From Fragilariopsis cylindrus CCMP1102 (lineage: Eukaryota; Bacillariophyta; Bacillariophyceae; Bacillariales; Bacillariaceae), in NCBI GenBank assembly GCA_900095095.1, contig FMBT01000290.1:434001-498000 (forward strand): DNA of 64,000 nt, read 5' to 3'. Each line of letters starts with the position of its first letter. Position 1 is the stretch's first letter. Both the position numbers and the translations under genes were made by a program. The notes below the pieces were generated by a model that worked only from the letters and a program-made list of their open reading frames with translations, was not told the DNA's origin and searched no databases. This document shows, piece after piece, positions 22,686 to 32,442 of this stretch.

Positions 22686-24464
22686 ATGTCACGACATGGG
22701 GATGTAAGTACAGAAGTGCAGGGTACTAACGTTGTTTTTCTGGTATAGTTGTCGTCATAATATTTCCAGAATCTATATGTCAGGCATGGAATCGGAATGA
22801 CATACAACCTTCTTCTTGCCGTTCATGTCAGCTAAAAAGGATCTGGATGTTGAATTTCCGTATAAAATGGATCTACCGGGAGGATTGGATACTGTATTGG
22901 TGTTCTGAAGGTCAGAAATCTCAACTACAATACCGCTCTCATATTTTCTTCTTCTTCTTTTGTGTAGATTTCTAGCTCGCCGGACACAGTTGGATGCTGT
23001 GTCTTCCAATATCCTATGCCACGTTTACATACAAATGAGGAGGTGTGTATCATATATTAGCATATATAAAATTATGGGCGAACAACGTCATTATTTATTT
23101 ATACGACGATGGGCTGAAAACTGCCGTATATTACTACTAGTTATCATTATTCTAAACATTTTAACTTTATTTCTCGTCTTCGATAATAGGTAGTGGAAAA
23201 TGCCAGAAAGATATGCGAGATTGTGAAAGGGGTCAAGTCGGGTTTACCCGGAATGGATTTGATCGTCTTTCCGGAATATTCTACAATGGTAAGCTAATGA
23301 AGATAACGAAAGAAGATAAAAACCCTAGTCTAACATATGATACCAATATAAGTCTTTCGACGACGATACATTCTTACGCATACTTTCTTCCTACCTAACA
23401 TATTTTAAACGGTCTAACATCTTCCTTACATATAAATACACGAAGGGTATTATGTATGATCGAGAGGAAATGTTCGACACCGCATGTGTCATTCCTGGTC
23501 CGTTAACAGATATGTTCGGTGAGGCATGTAAGGATGCTGGTTGTTGGGGTGTATTTTCTTTAACGGGTGAACAGCACGAGGATCATCCAAATAAGAATCC
23601 ATATAATACAGTGGTGCTTATTAACGATGCAGGGGAGATTGTACAAAAATACCGTAAATTATTACCATGGACTCCAATCGAAGGATGGACGCCTGGTAAT
23701 TTAGGTACTCTCGTGGCAGAGGGACCTAAAGGTATGATGGTGTCAATGATAATTTGTGACGATGGAAATTATCCTGAAATTTGGAGAGATTGTGCCATGA
23801 AGGGTGCTGAATTGATTATTCGTCCACAGGGATACATGTAAGTTTCTATAATGTTTAGGACCTAAAGAATTGACCGCGTACTGTACGTGGTGATTTCATT
23901 CTTGTTATGAGATCGAAATATAATAACAACGATATGCTTATCATTTGTGTTTCTCTTTGAAGGTATCCTGCCAAGGAACAACAGGTTCAAGTCAGCAAGA
24001 CTATGGCATGGTGCAATCAAGTTTATGTTGCAGTTGCTAATGCCTCTGGATTTGACGGTGTTTACACTTATTTTGGGCATTCGGCTATAATCGGTATGGA
24101 TGGAAGGACTCTTGGTGAATGCGCCACTGAAGATAATGGTATCCAGTATGCTCAGTTATCAATTTCAGGAATCCGCGATTCGCGTGCCAATGACCAATCC
24201 CAGAACCAACTCTTCAAACTTACTCATCGTGGCTATACGGGTGTTTATGCCAATGGAGATGGAGAAAAGGGTATTGCTGAATGTCCCTTTGATTTCTATA
24301 AAACATGGGTAAACGATCCACTGAAAGCGCAACAAATGGCTGAAAAAGTAACCCGAAAAACCATTGGGGTTAAGTCTTGTCCGGTGGCTGGTATCCCCAA
24401 ACCTCGAGAAGAAGAAGAGCTTGAGGAAGAGCTTGAGCTTGCTCACGAACTTAACCTTCAGTAG
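22686..24464 (+). CDS. Aliphatic amidase, AmiE-type (nitrilase superfamily)
   Basis: Five exons: 22686-22703, 22968-23042, 23190-23288, 23446-23837, 23963-24464, giving 361 residues (Pseudomonas AmiE has 346). Aliphatic amidases hydrolyse short amides to ammonia and the acid. The protein follows AmiE from its first residues (MSRHGD joined to ISSSPDTVG) to PVAGIP near the end. The nitrilase catalytic residues are all present: Glu60 in FPEYS, Lys135 in QKYRKLLPW, Glu143 in PIEGW and Cys168 in [10 protein letters not shown]. Other hallmark blocks are [27 protein letters not shown] and RANDQSQN. All four introns are GT-AG; phases are 0, 0, 0 and 2. The first coding exon is only 18 bases. No signal peptide is seen, so it is probably cytosolic. 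The C-terminal tail is Glu-rich and extra. Intron content shows it is a resident nuclear gene despite its bacterial look. Formamidase (AmiF) is the closest alternative. Confidence 0.95.
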
Positions 24465-25406
24465 TAGCATATACATACATTTGGCGTAGCGGAGAGCTGT
24501 CAAGGAAATACGTGTCTCTGTCTTTACCGGTTATGGTGTGTGTGTGTGTGTGTGTGTGTGTTACGCTTTTCATTTTAATTGTGTTCGGATGGTAGTGCGG
24601 AATGTGGAAGGTAGAGAAATTGTTACTACCGTAATATTTTTTGCAAATAGATTTCTTAAGTTATATAGAGACAATTCGTATATAAATCTTCTTTTGTGAT
24701 AAAAGTAGAATTAACGTGTACTCAATAGTGACACCATCCAGGGAATATCCGTGGTTTTTTTTTCTTGAGCAGGATATTACAGTGATCTACCTCAAATTGG
24801 TATTATTCCATAAACGACCGGATGCGTGGTATTGCAGTTAGCATTTGGTCCCGATTCCTTTCAAGGCTAGTACCCAGTAAGAAGGGGGTTGACTGCGGAT
24901 CTTCTGTGTGTTCTCCTCATTCGCTGATGATACTGTATTGTGTGATTTTGAATGTTGTAAAAGAAAAAGTGAACGCGCAACTAGTCGGTACGCTCGGAAT
25001 ATTCGCGCGACCAGCTGCGAGCACCTACTGTATCTCATTTCCCATCGGAGTCTCTATTAAAATCCCAACTGCTTCCAAGTTTTTTCTTTTACAGTATTGC
25101 TTTTTCGGTGCATCGTACATCATTGAGTTACGATACAACCGACAGGCCGACAGGTCAACAACAACAAGCAAGCATCGATCGATCGATGATCTATTGCTCG
25201 TCAGGCTAAGTTAGCTCATTCTAAAGTATCTTTACCTGTTAGCTATTAACCCTGTCCAATCAATCGATCTAATAGGCGTCTGACTATTACCTGTCGAAAG
25301 TTCGACGAATCAATCAGTGGAAGCAAGCAAGCAAGATATATATATTAAAAAAGTCACCATCGAGCAACGAACGATTGATCATCATTACCCATAAATTCTA
25401 ATCATC
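24465..25406. other. Intergenic with GT microsatellite
   Basis: Contains a GT dinucleotide repeat at 24536-24561 in the amidase 3' region and TACTGTA at about 24939. Open stretches on both strands near 24822-25214 overlap each other and show no family resemblance. Confidence 0.5.
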
Positions 25407-26669
25407 ATGAAAGACGAGAATCCAACTCCATACTTGTCGCATAGTCCGGTTCAAATCGCACGTACCAACCCAAGTACGGGTTCAGCTTACAGTAACCCCA
25501 TTAGACTAGAAGAATGCAACGAAAACGATGGGAATGATAATGATAATAATGACGACGACGACGACGAAAGTTATCACAATGACGTAGACATACCAGTAGT
25601 AGATTCACTAAACGGGCTTTTAGGCAATGCAAATGCAAATCCACAGCCAAAAGGAGCAGAGTCAGAAGCGCAAGTAGAAGCGGACATTCACAATAAAAAA
25701 GAATCATTATCCAATTCTTCGTCTGCTGTAGTTACAAAGTCCGTTTCGGATGATATTACGGAGAAGTCCGCATCGGAACTACATCAAGAAGATCTATACT
25801 ATGATGATCATCAATATCCTTATGATGAATCACGTCCACGTCCATACGTACGTTCATTCGAAGACGCACACCCACATGAAGAACAACAACAGGAAGAACA
25901 AGAATGGACGCACGAAGATCATGATCGTAGTCCTCATATGACATCGTATCATAAATCGAAAGAAGAACGACGAAAGCAACGTCAGATAGCATACGATCGT
26001 GCTGAACGTCGTCGACTAAACAAGTGTATGTATTTTGCTGTCCTTGTTCTATTATTAGAGGTTGCAGCTGGTACAATAGCTGTTATGTACTATCAAGAAT
26101 TAATTGAATGTTGTGGACGATCAATATTTGGTTCTACTAGTACTAATGGTGATAGTAGTGGCATTGGTGAGGGTGGAAATGAAATTAATGATGAAATTAT
26201 TGCAGAACGATGGAATACAATTTTTTACTGGGTTGGTATTTCATATCTTATTGTTATTATTCTTATTGAAATACCTACATTGGTTATTGCTACTGAACCA
26301 TTATTTATATTCAATCCTATGGTCGGATTTTTATTGGCAATGCATATGATGTACACAACAGATGCGAAAACGGCATACATTATATATGGATTAGAAACAG
26401 CAGCAATGGTCGGACAGTCAATCGTATTGGTACATATGCGTCGTAGTCCAGAATTATGTATTCATTCTATATTGAATTATACATTATGTGGATTGGTCAT
26501 ATATGTGCTAGTACGATTGACAGAACAGGGAGGATATTGTATCGTTAATGATCGGATTCAATCAATATTTTCTGCTTCAACATGCAATATAGAATGCATC
26601 GATGATGTATCCTGTTTTAGATGCGATGTGGATACATCATCGTGTTTTATTCAATTCTCTACTAGTTAA
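25407..26669 (+). CDS. Multi-pass membrane protein with acidic N-terminal half, unknown
   Basis: Single exon for 420 residues. Residues 1-200 are hydrophilic, with Asp/Glu/Asn runs, a His/Glu-rich stretch and a basic patch (KSKEERRKQRQ) just before the first helix. Then come about five membrane helices: YFAVLVLLLEVAAGTIAVMY, YWVGISYLIVIILIEIPTLV, FIFNPMVGFLLAMHMMY, AYIIYGLETAAMVGQSIVLV and LNYTLCGLVIYVLVRL. The C-terminus has seven cysteines in about 45 residues (CIV...CNIECIDDVSCFRCDVDTSSC), which suggests a disulfide-bonded non-cytosolic tail. No signal peptide. I do not recognise the family. A possible 3' relative is the exon-like stretch at 26951 on the same strand, but there is no sequence evidence that the two are joined. 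Confidence 0.65.
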   Translation: MKDENPTPYLSHSPVQIARTNPSTGSAYSNPIRLEECNENDGNDNDNNDDDDDESYHNDVDIPVVDSLNGLLGNANANPQPKGAESEAQVEADIHNKKESLSNSSSAVVTKSVSDDITEKSASELHQEDLYYDDHQYPYDESRPRPYVRSFEDAHPHEEQQQEEQEWTHEDHDRSPHMTSYHKSKEERRKQRQIAYDRAERRRLNKCMYFAVLVLLLEVAAGTIAVMYYQELIECCGRSIFGSTSTNGDSSGIGEGGNEINDEIIAERWNTIFYWVGISYLIVIILIEIPTLVIATEPLFIFNPMVGFLLAMHMMYTTDAKTAYIIYGLETAAMVGQSIVLVHMRRSPELCIHSILNYTLCGLVIYVLVRLTEQGGYCIVNDRIQSIFSASTCNIECIDDVSCFRCDVDTSSCFIQFSTS

Positions 26670-26950
26670 TCAATCAATGAATTAAAAACGAAAATGCTAA
26701 CTAGCTGAGTGTAGAGAAACTCACTACGCTACAAAACAACAGTTACAACTGCTTTGCCGAACACATGCTTTATAAAGATAGAGGGGATTAATAGTTAAAT
26801 TCGATTGTGTACATCAAGTAATGAGTCACATTCTAATAACGCATGAATATATTACTATTATCTATCGTACTGCTGTATATTATTCCTATTATAAACTGTA
26901 ATTTTCTGGACGTATTATAATAGTTGAGTAGTGGAGAGGAGCGCTCATAA

Positions 26951-27085
26951 ATTACGTTAAATTTTGAACTCAAGGCAAGAAGCTATACACTCCAAATTGG
27001 AATCAATGGTGGTGGTCTTAGTGTTACAATTACAGATGCCAATATTCAAAATCTTACTGAAGCATTAGAGAATCAGCATAAATAA
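26951..27085 (+). other. Exon-like open fragment, 44 codons
   Basis: A frame between stops at 26948 and 27083 reads as a well-mixed, amphipathic sequence (…SYTLQIGINGGGLSVTITDANIQNLTEALENQHK in short: a beta-strand-like start, then a helix). It has no ATG. A possible acceptor AG lies at 26973-26974. The strand-strand-helix pattern is loosely like the end of a COMM domain, but that is a guess. It may be a terminal exon, or a relic. Confidence 0.3.
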
Positions 27086-27690
27086 AACAATTCAGACAGA
27101 AAAACTGAAATCGGAATTGCTCTTCATCTTTTTGCATTCATATAATGTGTGAAAAACTACAGCAAAAATGACACACACACAAACACGCGAAATGAATAGG
27201 ATAACTGCTTATTAATGTAGTACTGTATAAGATCTATATGTAGTAATATTTCATGTAGTCAAGTTATCCTAACGCCATTGTAGTTGAAGATGCTTTCCTT
27301 TTCATTTGCTATTTATTAGATGACGGCGATGGATGAGAAAGAGTGGAAGATTTCGTATAGTATGTCGAAAGATGATTAATGTTGTGCTAGTGTTGTTCCG
27401 TCGTTGTCGTTGTTGTCGTCGTCATCATCATCGTCATTATTATCGTCGTCGTCATCGTCTTGCCAGGAAATCTCCTACCGATCGCTATTATTCATCTTGC
27501 ATCAATATTCTATCATTCTATCATTATTGAAGGTTTCGATTTTTCCTATATATATCCAGGATCTGCTTGACACATTTGTTACACTGCTGGACCGTTCATC
27601 ATTTACTTTACTTGGTTGGGCGAATTTGATATAATAAGCATGCGTTACAATGTAAAATAATCAAGTAAGTATCACATCACATCGCCCCCC

Positions 27691-27918
27691 TCATCTCTTA
27701 TCGTCTTCAACGCCAACGCCAACACCAACACCAACACCAGGACTAACACCAATACCAATACCGATTCTATCAATTTCTTCCTTACATGGACGTACTGTGT
27801 ATTTACTAGTATACCAATCCAATTTATTTGTACAAAAGTCATTAAAATTCCATGAAGATTCTAAATCTAATACTAGTAGAAAAAAGACCCAGCCAGTTTG
27901 CGCGAACCCAAAGAACCA
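27691..27918 (-). other. Exon-like open fragment, 75 codons, minus strand
   Basis: A stop-bounded frame on the minus strand with no ATG. It begins WFFGFAQTGWVFFLLVLDL (hydrophobic), continues ESSWNFNDFCTNKLDWYTSK and YTVRPCKEEIDRI, and ends in a Gly-Val repeat and EDDKR. Tryptophan, cysteine and tyrosine content is high and the residue mix is protein-like. A pyrimidine-rich tract ending in CTACTAG (about 27873-27886) lies inside the frame and would make a good 3' splice site, so the coding part may begin near 27872. I could not find a convincing upstream exon between 27919 and 28279. Confidence 0.35.
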
Positions 27919-28279
27919 TTAATTAAAAATTGTGTCGATGTAACAAACGGAATTAAAAACTCGTGTAACCATAAATAATAATAGTTTTGAAGCTCGAGAA
28001 GAGACGTTGTTTTTCCTTTTACAACTCACATACAAAATCAACACTAAAAGCTAAAAGAATACATGTTACTGTACAGCATACAATCCAGCGCCACAGATCA
28101 TGATACAGTGAGTACACTTGTAGTGATTAGTTTTGCACGATCGATTGCTAGAACGGTTCAACTATACAAGTAAGCAAAACAACAACAACAACAACATAAC
28201 GCAAAGAATCGTCTATCATTTTCTTTGCAATCAGTAGAATCTCCTATCCTCCATAAACGTAAACATCGTCGATATCGAT

Positions 28280-29506
28280 ATGATGAGAAATTATAATACT
28301 AGCAACATCAGTATCCAATCCTTACTACAGCACGTACTACTATTGTATTCGTTACTATGCGTTCTTAATGATAATCATGGGGTACATGCACAAGCATCAG
28401 GGCTAGGACAAAGATTTAATATAAGTGGTCCTGTTTTCGAATATGATTCATTAGAATTTAAAATGGACTTTGTTGTAAGTGATTATATGGACGATTCAAT
28501 GGTTGGATATACATTATATGATGGACTGAATTGCAAAGAAAGTGATAATGATATTACGGTAAATTCTGGCTATTTATTTTCATGGTTACGAACAGACTTA
28601 ACACCGGTTGGTGATGGATCCGGTGAACGTATAATGAAGGTAAATGCAGTATTAGATCCAACTCAACTCGCTAGTTCTGGTATATATACTGCTAATGAAG
28701 ATGGCAGTCGTGCAACAGTTGATTTTTGTGTCCGATTTAGTGTATACAATGTTGATAAAGGAAATCCAAATTCAATGGAAGTAAATTATTTAGAAAATCC
28801 TATCACACTCGACATCAATTTAGCAGGTGGGATTACATTAGATGTAGAATTATCTAGATCAGATTTTGTGGTACAACAGGTATATCAAGATATTGCTGTT
28901 GAAGCATATATGTGTGACGTTGAAGATAACATTTTAACTGTTGAAGAAGGATCACAAACCCGAAATCAAGGCCAGACTGTTCGTATCTGTATTAGTCCAT
29001 ATTCACAGACATCGATTGACGGTGCAACTATTAGATCATTTGAAGATTTTACATTCTTTAGAGGTGATGCGGAACAGGTTGCTATCTTACCAGATACGGG
29101 TGGTGTTGCTGCTGATGCATTAACAATTATATCATGTATACCAGGATCAAGTGTATGTGCATTTGAAACTTTGTTGAGTGCAAATTTCTTTCAAGACGGT
29201 GCTGGGGTTGTTTTTGGTTCCGGTAGTGCATTTTTACAATTTGGTCTTGGTCCAGATTCAGAAGCAGTTGTACGAACTCGAAATAGAAGAAATCTACAAA
29301 GTGTAGGTACTACTACTAAAACAGCTAACGAATTATTAGCAGAACGTGCAACGAAATATACAGTAGATATTACTGTTCTTCCAGTTGAGAAGATAGATTC
29401 TGAAGAAAAAGTAGATAGTGGTGCATCTGGTATTTCTACTTCTATCGTTACTCAGACCACGGCCGCCACAACTTTACTATTCTCCATCGTTTCACTATTA
29501 TTCTAA
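28280..29506 (+). CDS. Secreted or surface-anchored beta-rich protein, diatom-type
   Basis: Single exon for 408 residues. Seen: signal peptide (about 1-39, ending GVHAQA), then two roughly 130-residue beta-rich halves with alternating hydrophobic residues and few cysteines; the second contains VEAYMCDVEDN and QTVRICISPY, followed by IRSFEDFTFFR. A basic RTRNRRNL stretch follows, then a Ser/Thr-rich linker and a hydrophobic C-terminus (ATTLLFSIVSLLF) with nothing after it, the layout of a GPI-anchor signal. From memory, proteins with the VRIC.../F.F.R pattern are widespread in diatoms and of unknown role. Extracellular or cell-wall location is inference from the two terminal signals. Confidence 0.7.
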   Translation: MMRNYNTSNISIQSLLQHVLLLYSLLCVLNDNHGVHAQASGLGQRFNISGPVFEYDSLEFKMDFVVSDYMDDSMVGYTLYDGLNCKESDNDITVNSGYLFSWLRTDLTPVGDGSGERIMKVNAVLDPTQLASSGIYTANEDGSRATVDFCVRFSVYNVDKGNPNSMEVNYLENPITLDINLAGGITLDVELSRSDFVVQQVYQDIAVEAYMCDVEDNILTVEEGSQTRNQGQTVRICISPYSQTSIDGATIRSFEDFTFFRGDAEQVAILPDTGGVAADALTIISCIPGSSVCAFETLLSANFFQDGAGVVFGSGSAFLQFGLGPDSEAVVRTRNRRNLQSVGTTTKTANELLAERATKYTVDITVLPVEKIDSEEKVDSGASGISTSIVTQTTAATTLLFSIVSLLF

Positions 29507-30259
29507 TCCTAATGGAAATGAAAGATTAGGAGAGAGAAAGATAAGTACATGGCCATAACACAGTAACTTTCTACTTCATTTTGGAGATGTTCTTTTCCAA
29601 TTCATACATATACATATTGCATTATTATTCACGACAATAAATACGAAGTACATTTATCATCTTCACTTTAAATAAATAAAAAGTATTGTACACATAATAG
29701 TGCGACTAATGTCATATAGTAGTATTGTATTGAATGTAGCATCATTTGTACTGCAGATCTAATAATGATATGTGATATTGTTTGTAGAGAATTCATTGGC
29801 CTTTATTGGTATGAATATGAATAGCCTACAGTAAGTTTGAGACCAATGATAACATAGGAACCTCGGATGTTCAAAATCTTATATCTTCATCTTTTATGTG
29901 GAGCTTTATCACCCCATGGGATGATGATTCAATACATACATAGATACATACATAAAAAAGTAATGATATTGCTTTAGCTTTTTACAAGAACATGAGACTA
30001 GTATTGCGGCATTTGATTAAATAGTATGCCGTACATGTCTTATCGTGTAGTGAGTGAAGTGAGCAGTGATGTAGTGATGGAGGGTTAGGGGAAACTTTAG
30101 ATATTTTTGTAAATTTTGTGTCACGAGACCGAGCAACATGCATGCCAGCCATCAAATATCTTCAAATTGAAAATCACAGAAAGATATTCAAATAGACACC
30201 ACAATACACAATTTCGTCTGATTTTTGATGCCAACCAAATTGAAACCTGCTGAATAGCA
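29507..30259. other. Intergenic, 0.75 kb
   Basis: AT-rich 3' and 5' flanks with a short CATACATA/GATACATA repeat near 29934-29953. No coding frame seen. Confidence 0.45.
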
Positions 30260-30394
30260 ATGGGCGGCGGAGACAAGGCGTACAAGACGATGAATCATCA
30301 CGAGACAGTAGATACGGCAAGAATAGCAACGGGCGGCGGAGATAAGGCGTATATGACGATGAATCGTCACAAAGTAGTAGATAAGGAAAGAAGA
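30257..30394 (+). repeat. 69-base tandem duplication at the DUF4336 start
   Basis: The block starting GGGCGGCGGAGA at 30262 recurs at 30331, so the period is 69 bases (23 codons, frame-preserving). Both copies encode GGGDKAY followed by MN and a His-rich stretch. Only the first copy begins with ATG; the second has ACG at that position. The duplication places extra ATG codons ahead of the likely start. Confidence 0.75.
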
Positions 30395-32035
30395 AGAAGA
30401 CGACAGAGGAGGAGGATACTACCAGTATTTATATTCGTCATTTCCGGAATTCATCTTCAATTCTTGTATCATGCCATCGTTGTCGATGCGGCGTTTGATT
30501 TTACTAGCAACACAAGTAGAAGTACTTTTACCCGCCAGCACAGGCACATACACAACAACCCCCATACCAACAACAAGTATCACGCACCACGTAGTTTTTA
30601 TTATCGAACATGTCTTTCGTCAGTAGTACAAGATGAAAATGTCAATGACGATGACTGTGATGACAATGAAACGGGGACGACGACAACACCCACAAACTTA
30701 TCATCATCACCGATGACCAATATTGTCGATCGACGGTCAATGCTTTTAGGAACTTCGGCAAAAGCAACGACGGCAGCAACATCAGCGGCTATGCTTATGT
30801 CGTTATCATTAGTATCGTCACCTGAAATAGCGAATGCAGAAATCACGAAAGATTCCATTAACCCACTCTGGGCCGCCTTGCCAGTCGCGCCCTACTCAAG
30901 AAGAAAAACAATCATGAAAAAAATAACAGATGGTGTTTACATATTTGATCAACTTATTGGTATCTACTATGTTCATGTACCGATCCGGATGACTGTATGT
31001 GTTATAAATGATGGACTATTTGTTTATGCTCCTGTTGCACCCACTAAAGAATGCTTGCAACTATTACAACAATTAATTGATACGTATGGTCCAATTCAAA
31101 CAATTGTTTTACCATCAGTTGCTGTAGAGCATAAAGTCAATGCTGGACCATTTGCAAGAAAATTTCCTCACGCAGAATTCTATGCCGTTGGTAAACAATA
31201 TTCATTCCCATTGAATTTACCTTCCTCGTTCCTGGGACTTCCGTCGTGGACGAAAATATTACCAGACAGCAGCAGCAACGGTGTCAGCAACATGTGGAAT
31301 GGACAATTAGAGCATGAGGTATTAACAGTAAAACCTGGGATTGGAAGTGAATTTCAAGACGTAGCATTCTATCATAAAGCATCAAATACTTTACTTTTGT
31401 GTGATACAATTGTTGCGGTAGATGAAAATCCACCTTCAATTTTAGTAGAAGAAGAAGAATATGTCAAAGCATTATTGTTTCATGCTCGTGATTCTCCTCT
31501 TGAGATTGTTGACGATACTATAGAAAATCGTCGTAAGGGTTGGAGAAGGATTGTACTATTATTTAATTTCTTTTTCCCTAGTTCTGCAAAAGTGGACCTT
31601 GGTTTAAAACCACTTCTGAAGTTAGATCCGTCATATAAATATGGATGGGGGGGTTGGATGCCATTCGAATGGATTAGTGAAGAAAAGGAAATACAAACTT
31701 TCGATGCATATAAACAAAATGGTTTACCAACAATATTTCCTATTGTACAAATTATTTTATCAAGGGGAAACTCTGGTCAAGAAACATTAAGGTGGGTCAA
31801 TAAGGTGAAACAATGGCCATTTACACGTATTATTCCACAACATTTGAATGCACCAATTACAATATCACCAAAAGAATTTGAAGATGTGTTTTCATTTATC
31901 AACGAAGGTAGAAACATAGTACGATTTTGTGATGACGATGTTAAGTTCTTGCGTGAAGCAGAAGAAGGTTTTTTAAATTTTTCTGTCTACAAAAGTAATC
32001 TTGGAACATTGCAAGGTAAGAAAAATTGTACGTAA
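30260..32035 (+). CDS. DUF4336 protein, predicted thylakoid-lumen
   Basis: Single exon, up to 591 residues. The C-terminal 390 residues (from WAALPVAPYSRRKTI, about residue 205) match the DUF4336 domain found in cyanobacteria and plastid-bearing eukaryotes, a divergent metallo-beta-lactamase-like fold of unknown function; visible blocks are DGVYIFDQLIGIYYVHVP, VLPSVAVEHK and LLLCDTIVAV. Targeting is layered: a basic stretch and hydrophobic signal peptide (about 56-75) ending DAAFDF, which carries the aromatic plastid-import residue; a Ser/Thr-rich transit region; then DRRSMLLG followed by a hydrophobic segment and an ANA cleavage site (about 156-194), a twin-arginine thylakoid signal. So the mature protein is probably lumenal. 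The first ATG (30260) lies in a 69-base tandem duplication; ATG 30353 or 30359 would give a more normal signal peptide and I favour it. Confidence 0.78.
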   Translation: MGGGDKAYKTMNHHETVDTARIATGGGDKAYMTMNRHKVVDKERRRRRQRRRILPVFIFVISGIHLQFLYHAIVVDAAFDFTSNTSRSTFTRQHRHIHNNPHTNNKYHAPRSFYYRTCLSSVVQDENVNDDDCDDNETGTTTTPTNLSSSPMTNIVDRRSMLLGTSAKATTAATSAAMLMSLSLVSSPEIANAEITKDSINPLWAALPVAPYSRRKTIMKKITDGVYIFDQLIGIYYVHVPIRMTVCVINDGLFVYAPVAPTKECLQLLQQLIDTYGPIQTIVLPSVAVEHKVNAGPFARKFPHAEFYAVGKQYSFPLNLPSSFLGLPSWTKILPDSSSNGVSNMWNGQLEHEVLTVKPGIGSEFQDVAFYHKASNTLLLCDTIVAVDENPPSILVEEEEYVKALLFHARDSPLEIVDDTIENRRKGWRRIVLLFNFFFPSSAKVDLGLKPLLKLDPSYKYGWGGWMPFEWISEEKEIQTFDAYKQNGLPTIFPIVQIILSRGNSGQETLRWVNKVKQWPFTRIIPQHLNAPITISPKEFEDVFSFINEGRNIVRFCDDDVKFLREAEEGFLNFSVYKSNLGTLQGKKNCT

Positions 32036-32442
32036 GTATTAAGTAATGCGTGTAAGTATTGCTCTAGCTAGCTAGTCTATAATCATATAATTGCCCGAAT
32101 GAAAATAAAGTACGAGAAACTGCATTGCATCTCTCTACAGAAAACTTTATAGTAGTAAACATTCTGAAAATTATATTTATGATAATAAGGGTTATTGCAC
32201 TTGTTCGTGAATGTAAAAGTACTGATTAGCATGGGAAAACATGCATCGCTCGTACAACCTGATTTCAGACATTAAATTGAAAAACAATGACACAATATTA
32301 TGATGTACAAAAAGCTATTGCATACCTGCGATGTATAATACTGCTTATAATCATGCAACATAGACACATAGAGACCCACGAATGTTATTCGTGATTTTTC
32401 TTGTAATTTCTAAGCTCCTTCCTACATGTTTGTCGGTTGCCA
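32036..32442. other. Convergent intergenic region
   Basis: About 400 bases between the 3' ends of the DUF4336 gene and the minus-strand membrane gene. AT-rich; nothing identified. Confidence 0.45.

Larger units (their letters stand above)
26670..28279. other. Gap with two exon-like fragments and low-complexity DNA
   Basis: 1.6 kb without an assigned gene. It holds two short frames that read like protein (26951-27085 plus; 27691-27918 minus, listed separately), a GTC/ATC-type repeat at about 27400-27460, a GCCAAC/ACC repeat at about 27710-27740 and TACTGTA words near 27223 and 28068. The stretch around 28185-28200 is an AAC repeat in the leader of the next gene. Confidence 0.5.

Noticed and set aside
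27333-27634. Overlapping plus-strand frames rich in Arg/His or Ser/Leu
   Set aside because: They arise from the GTC/ATC repeat at about 27400-27460; two frames over the same repeat cannot both be real and neither has other support.
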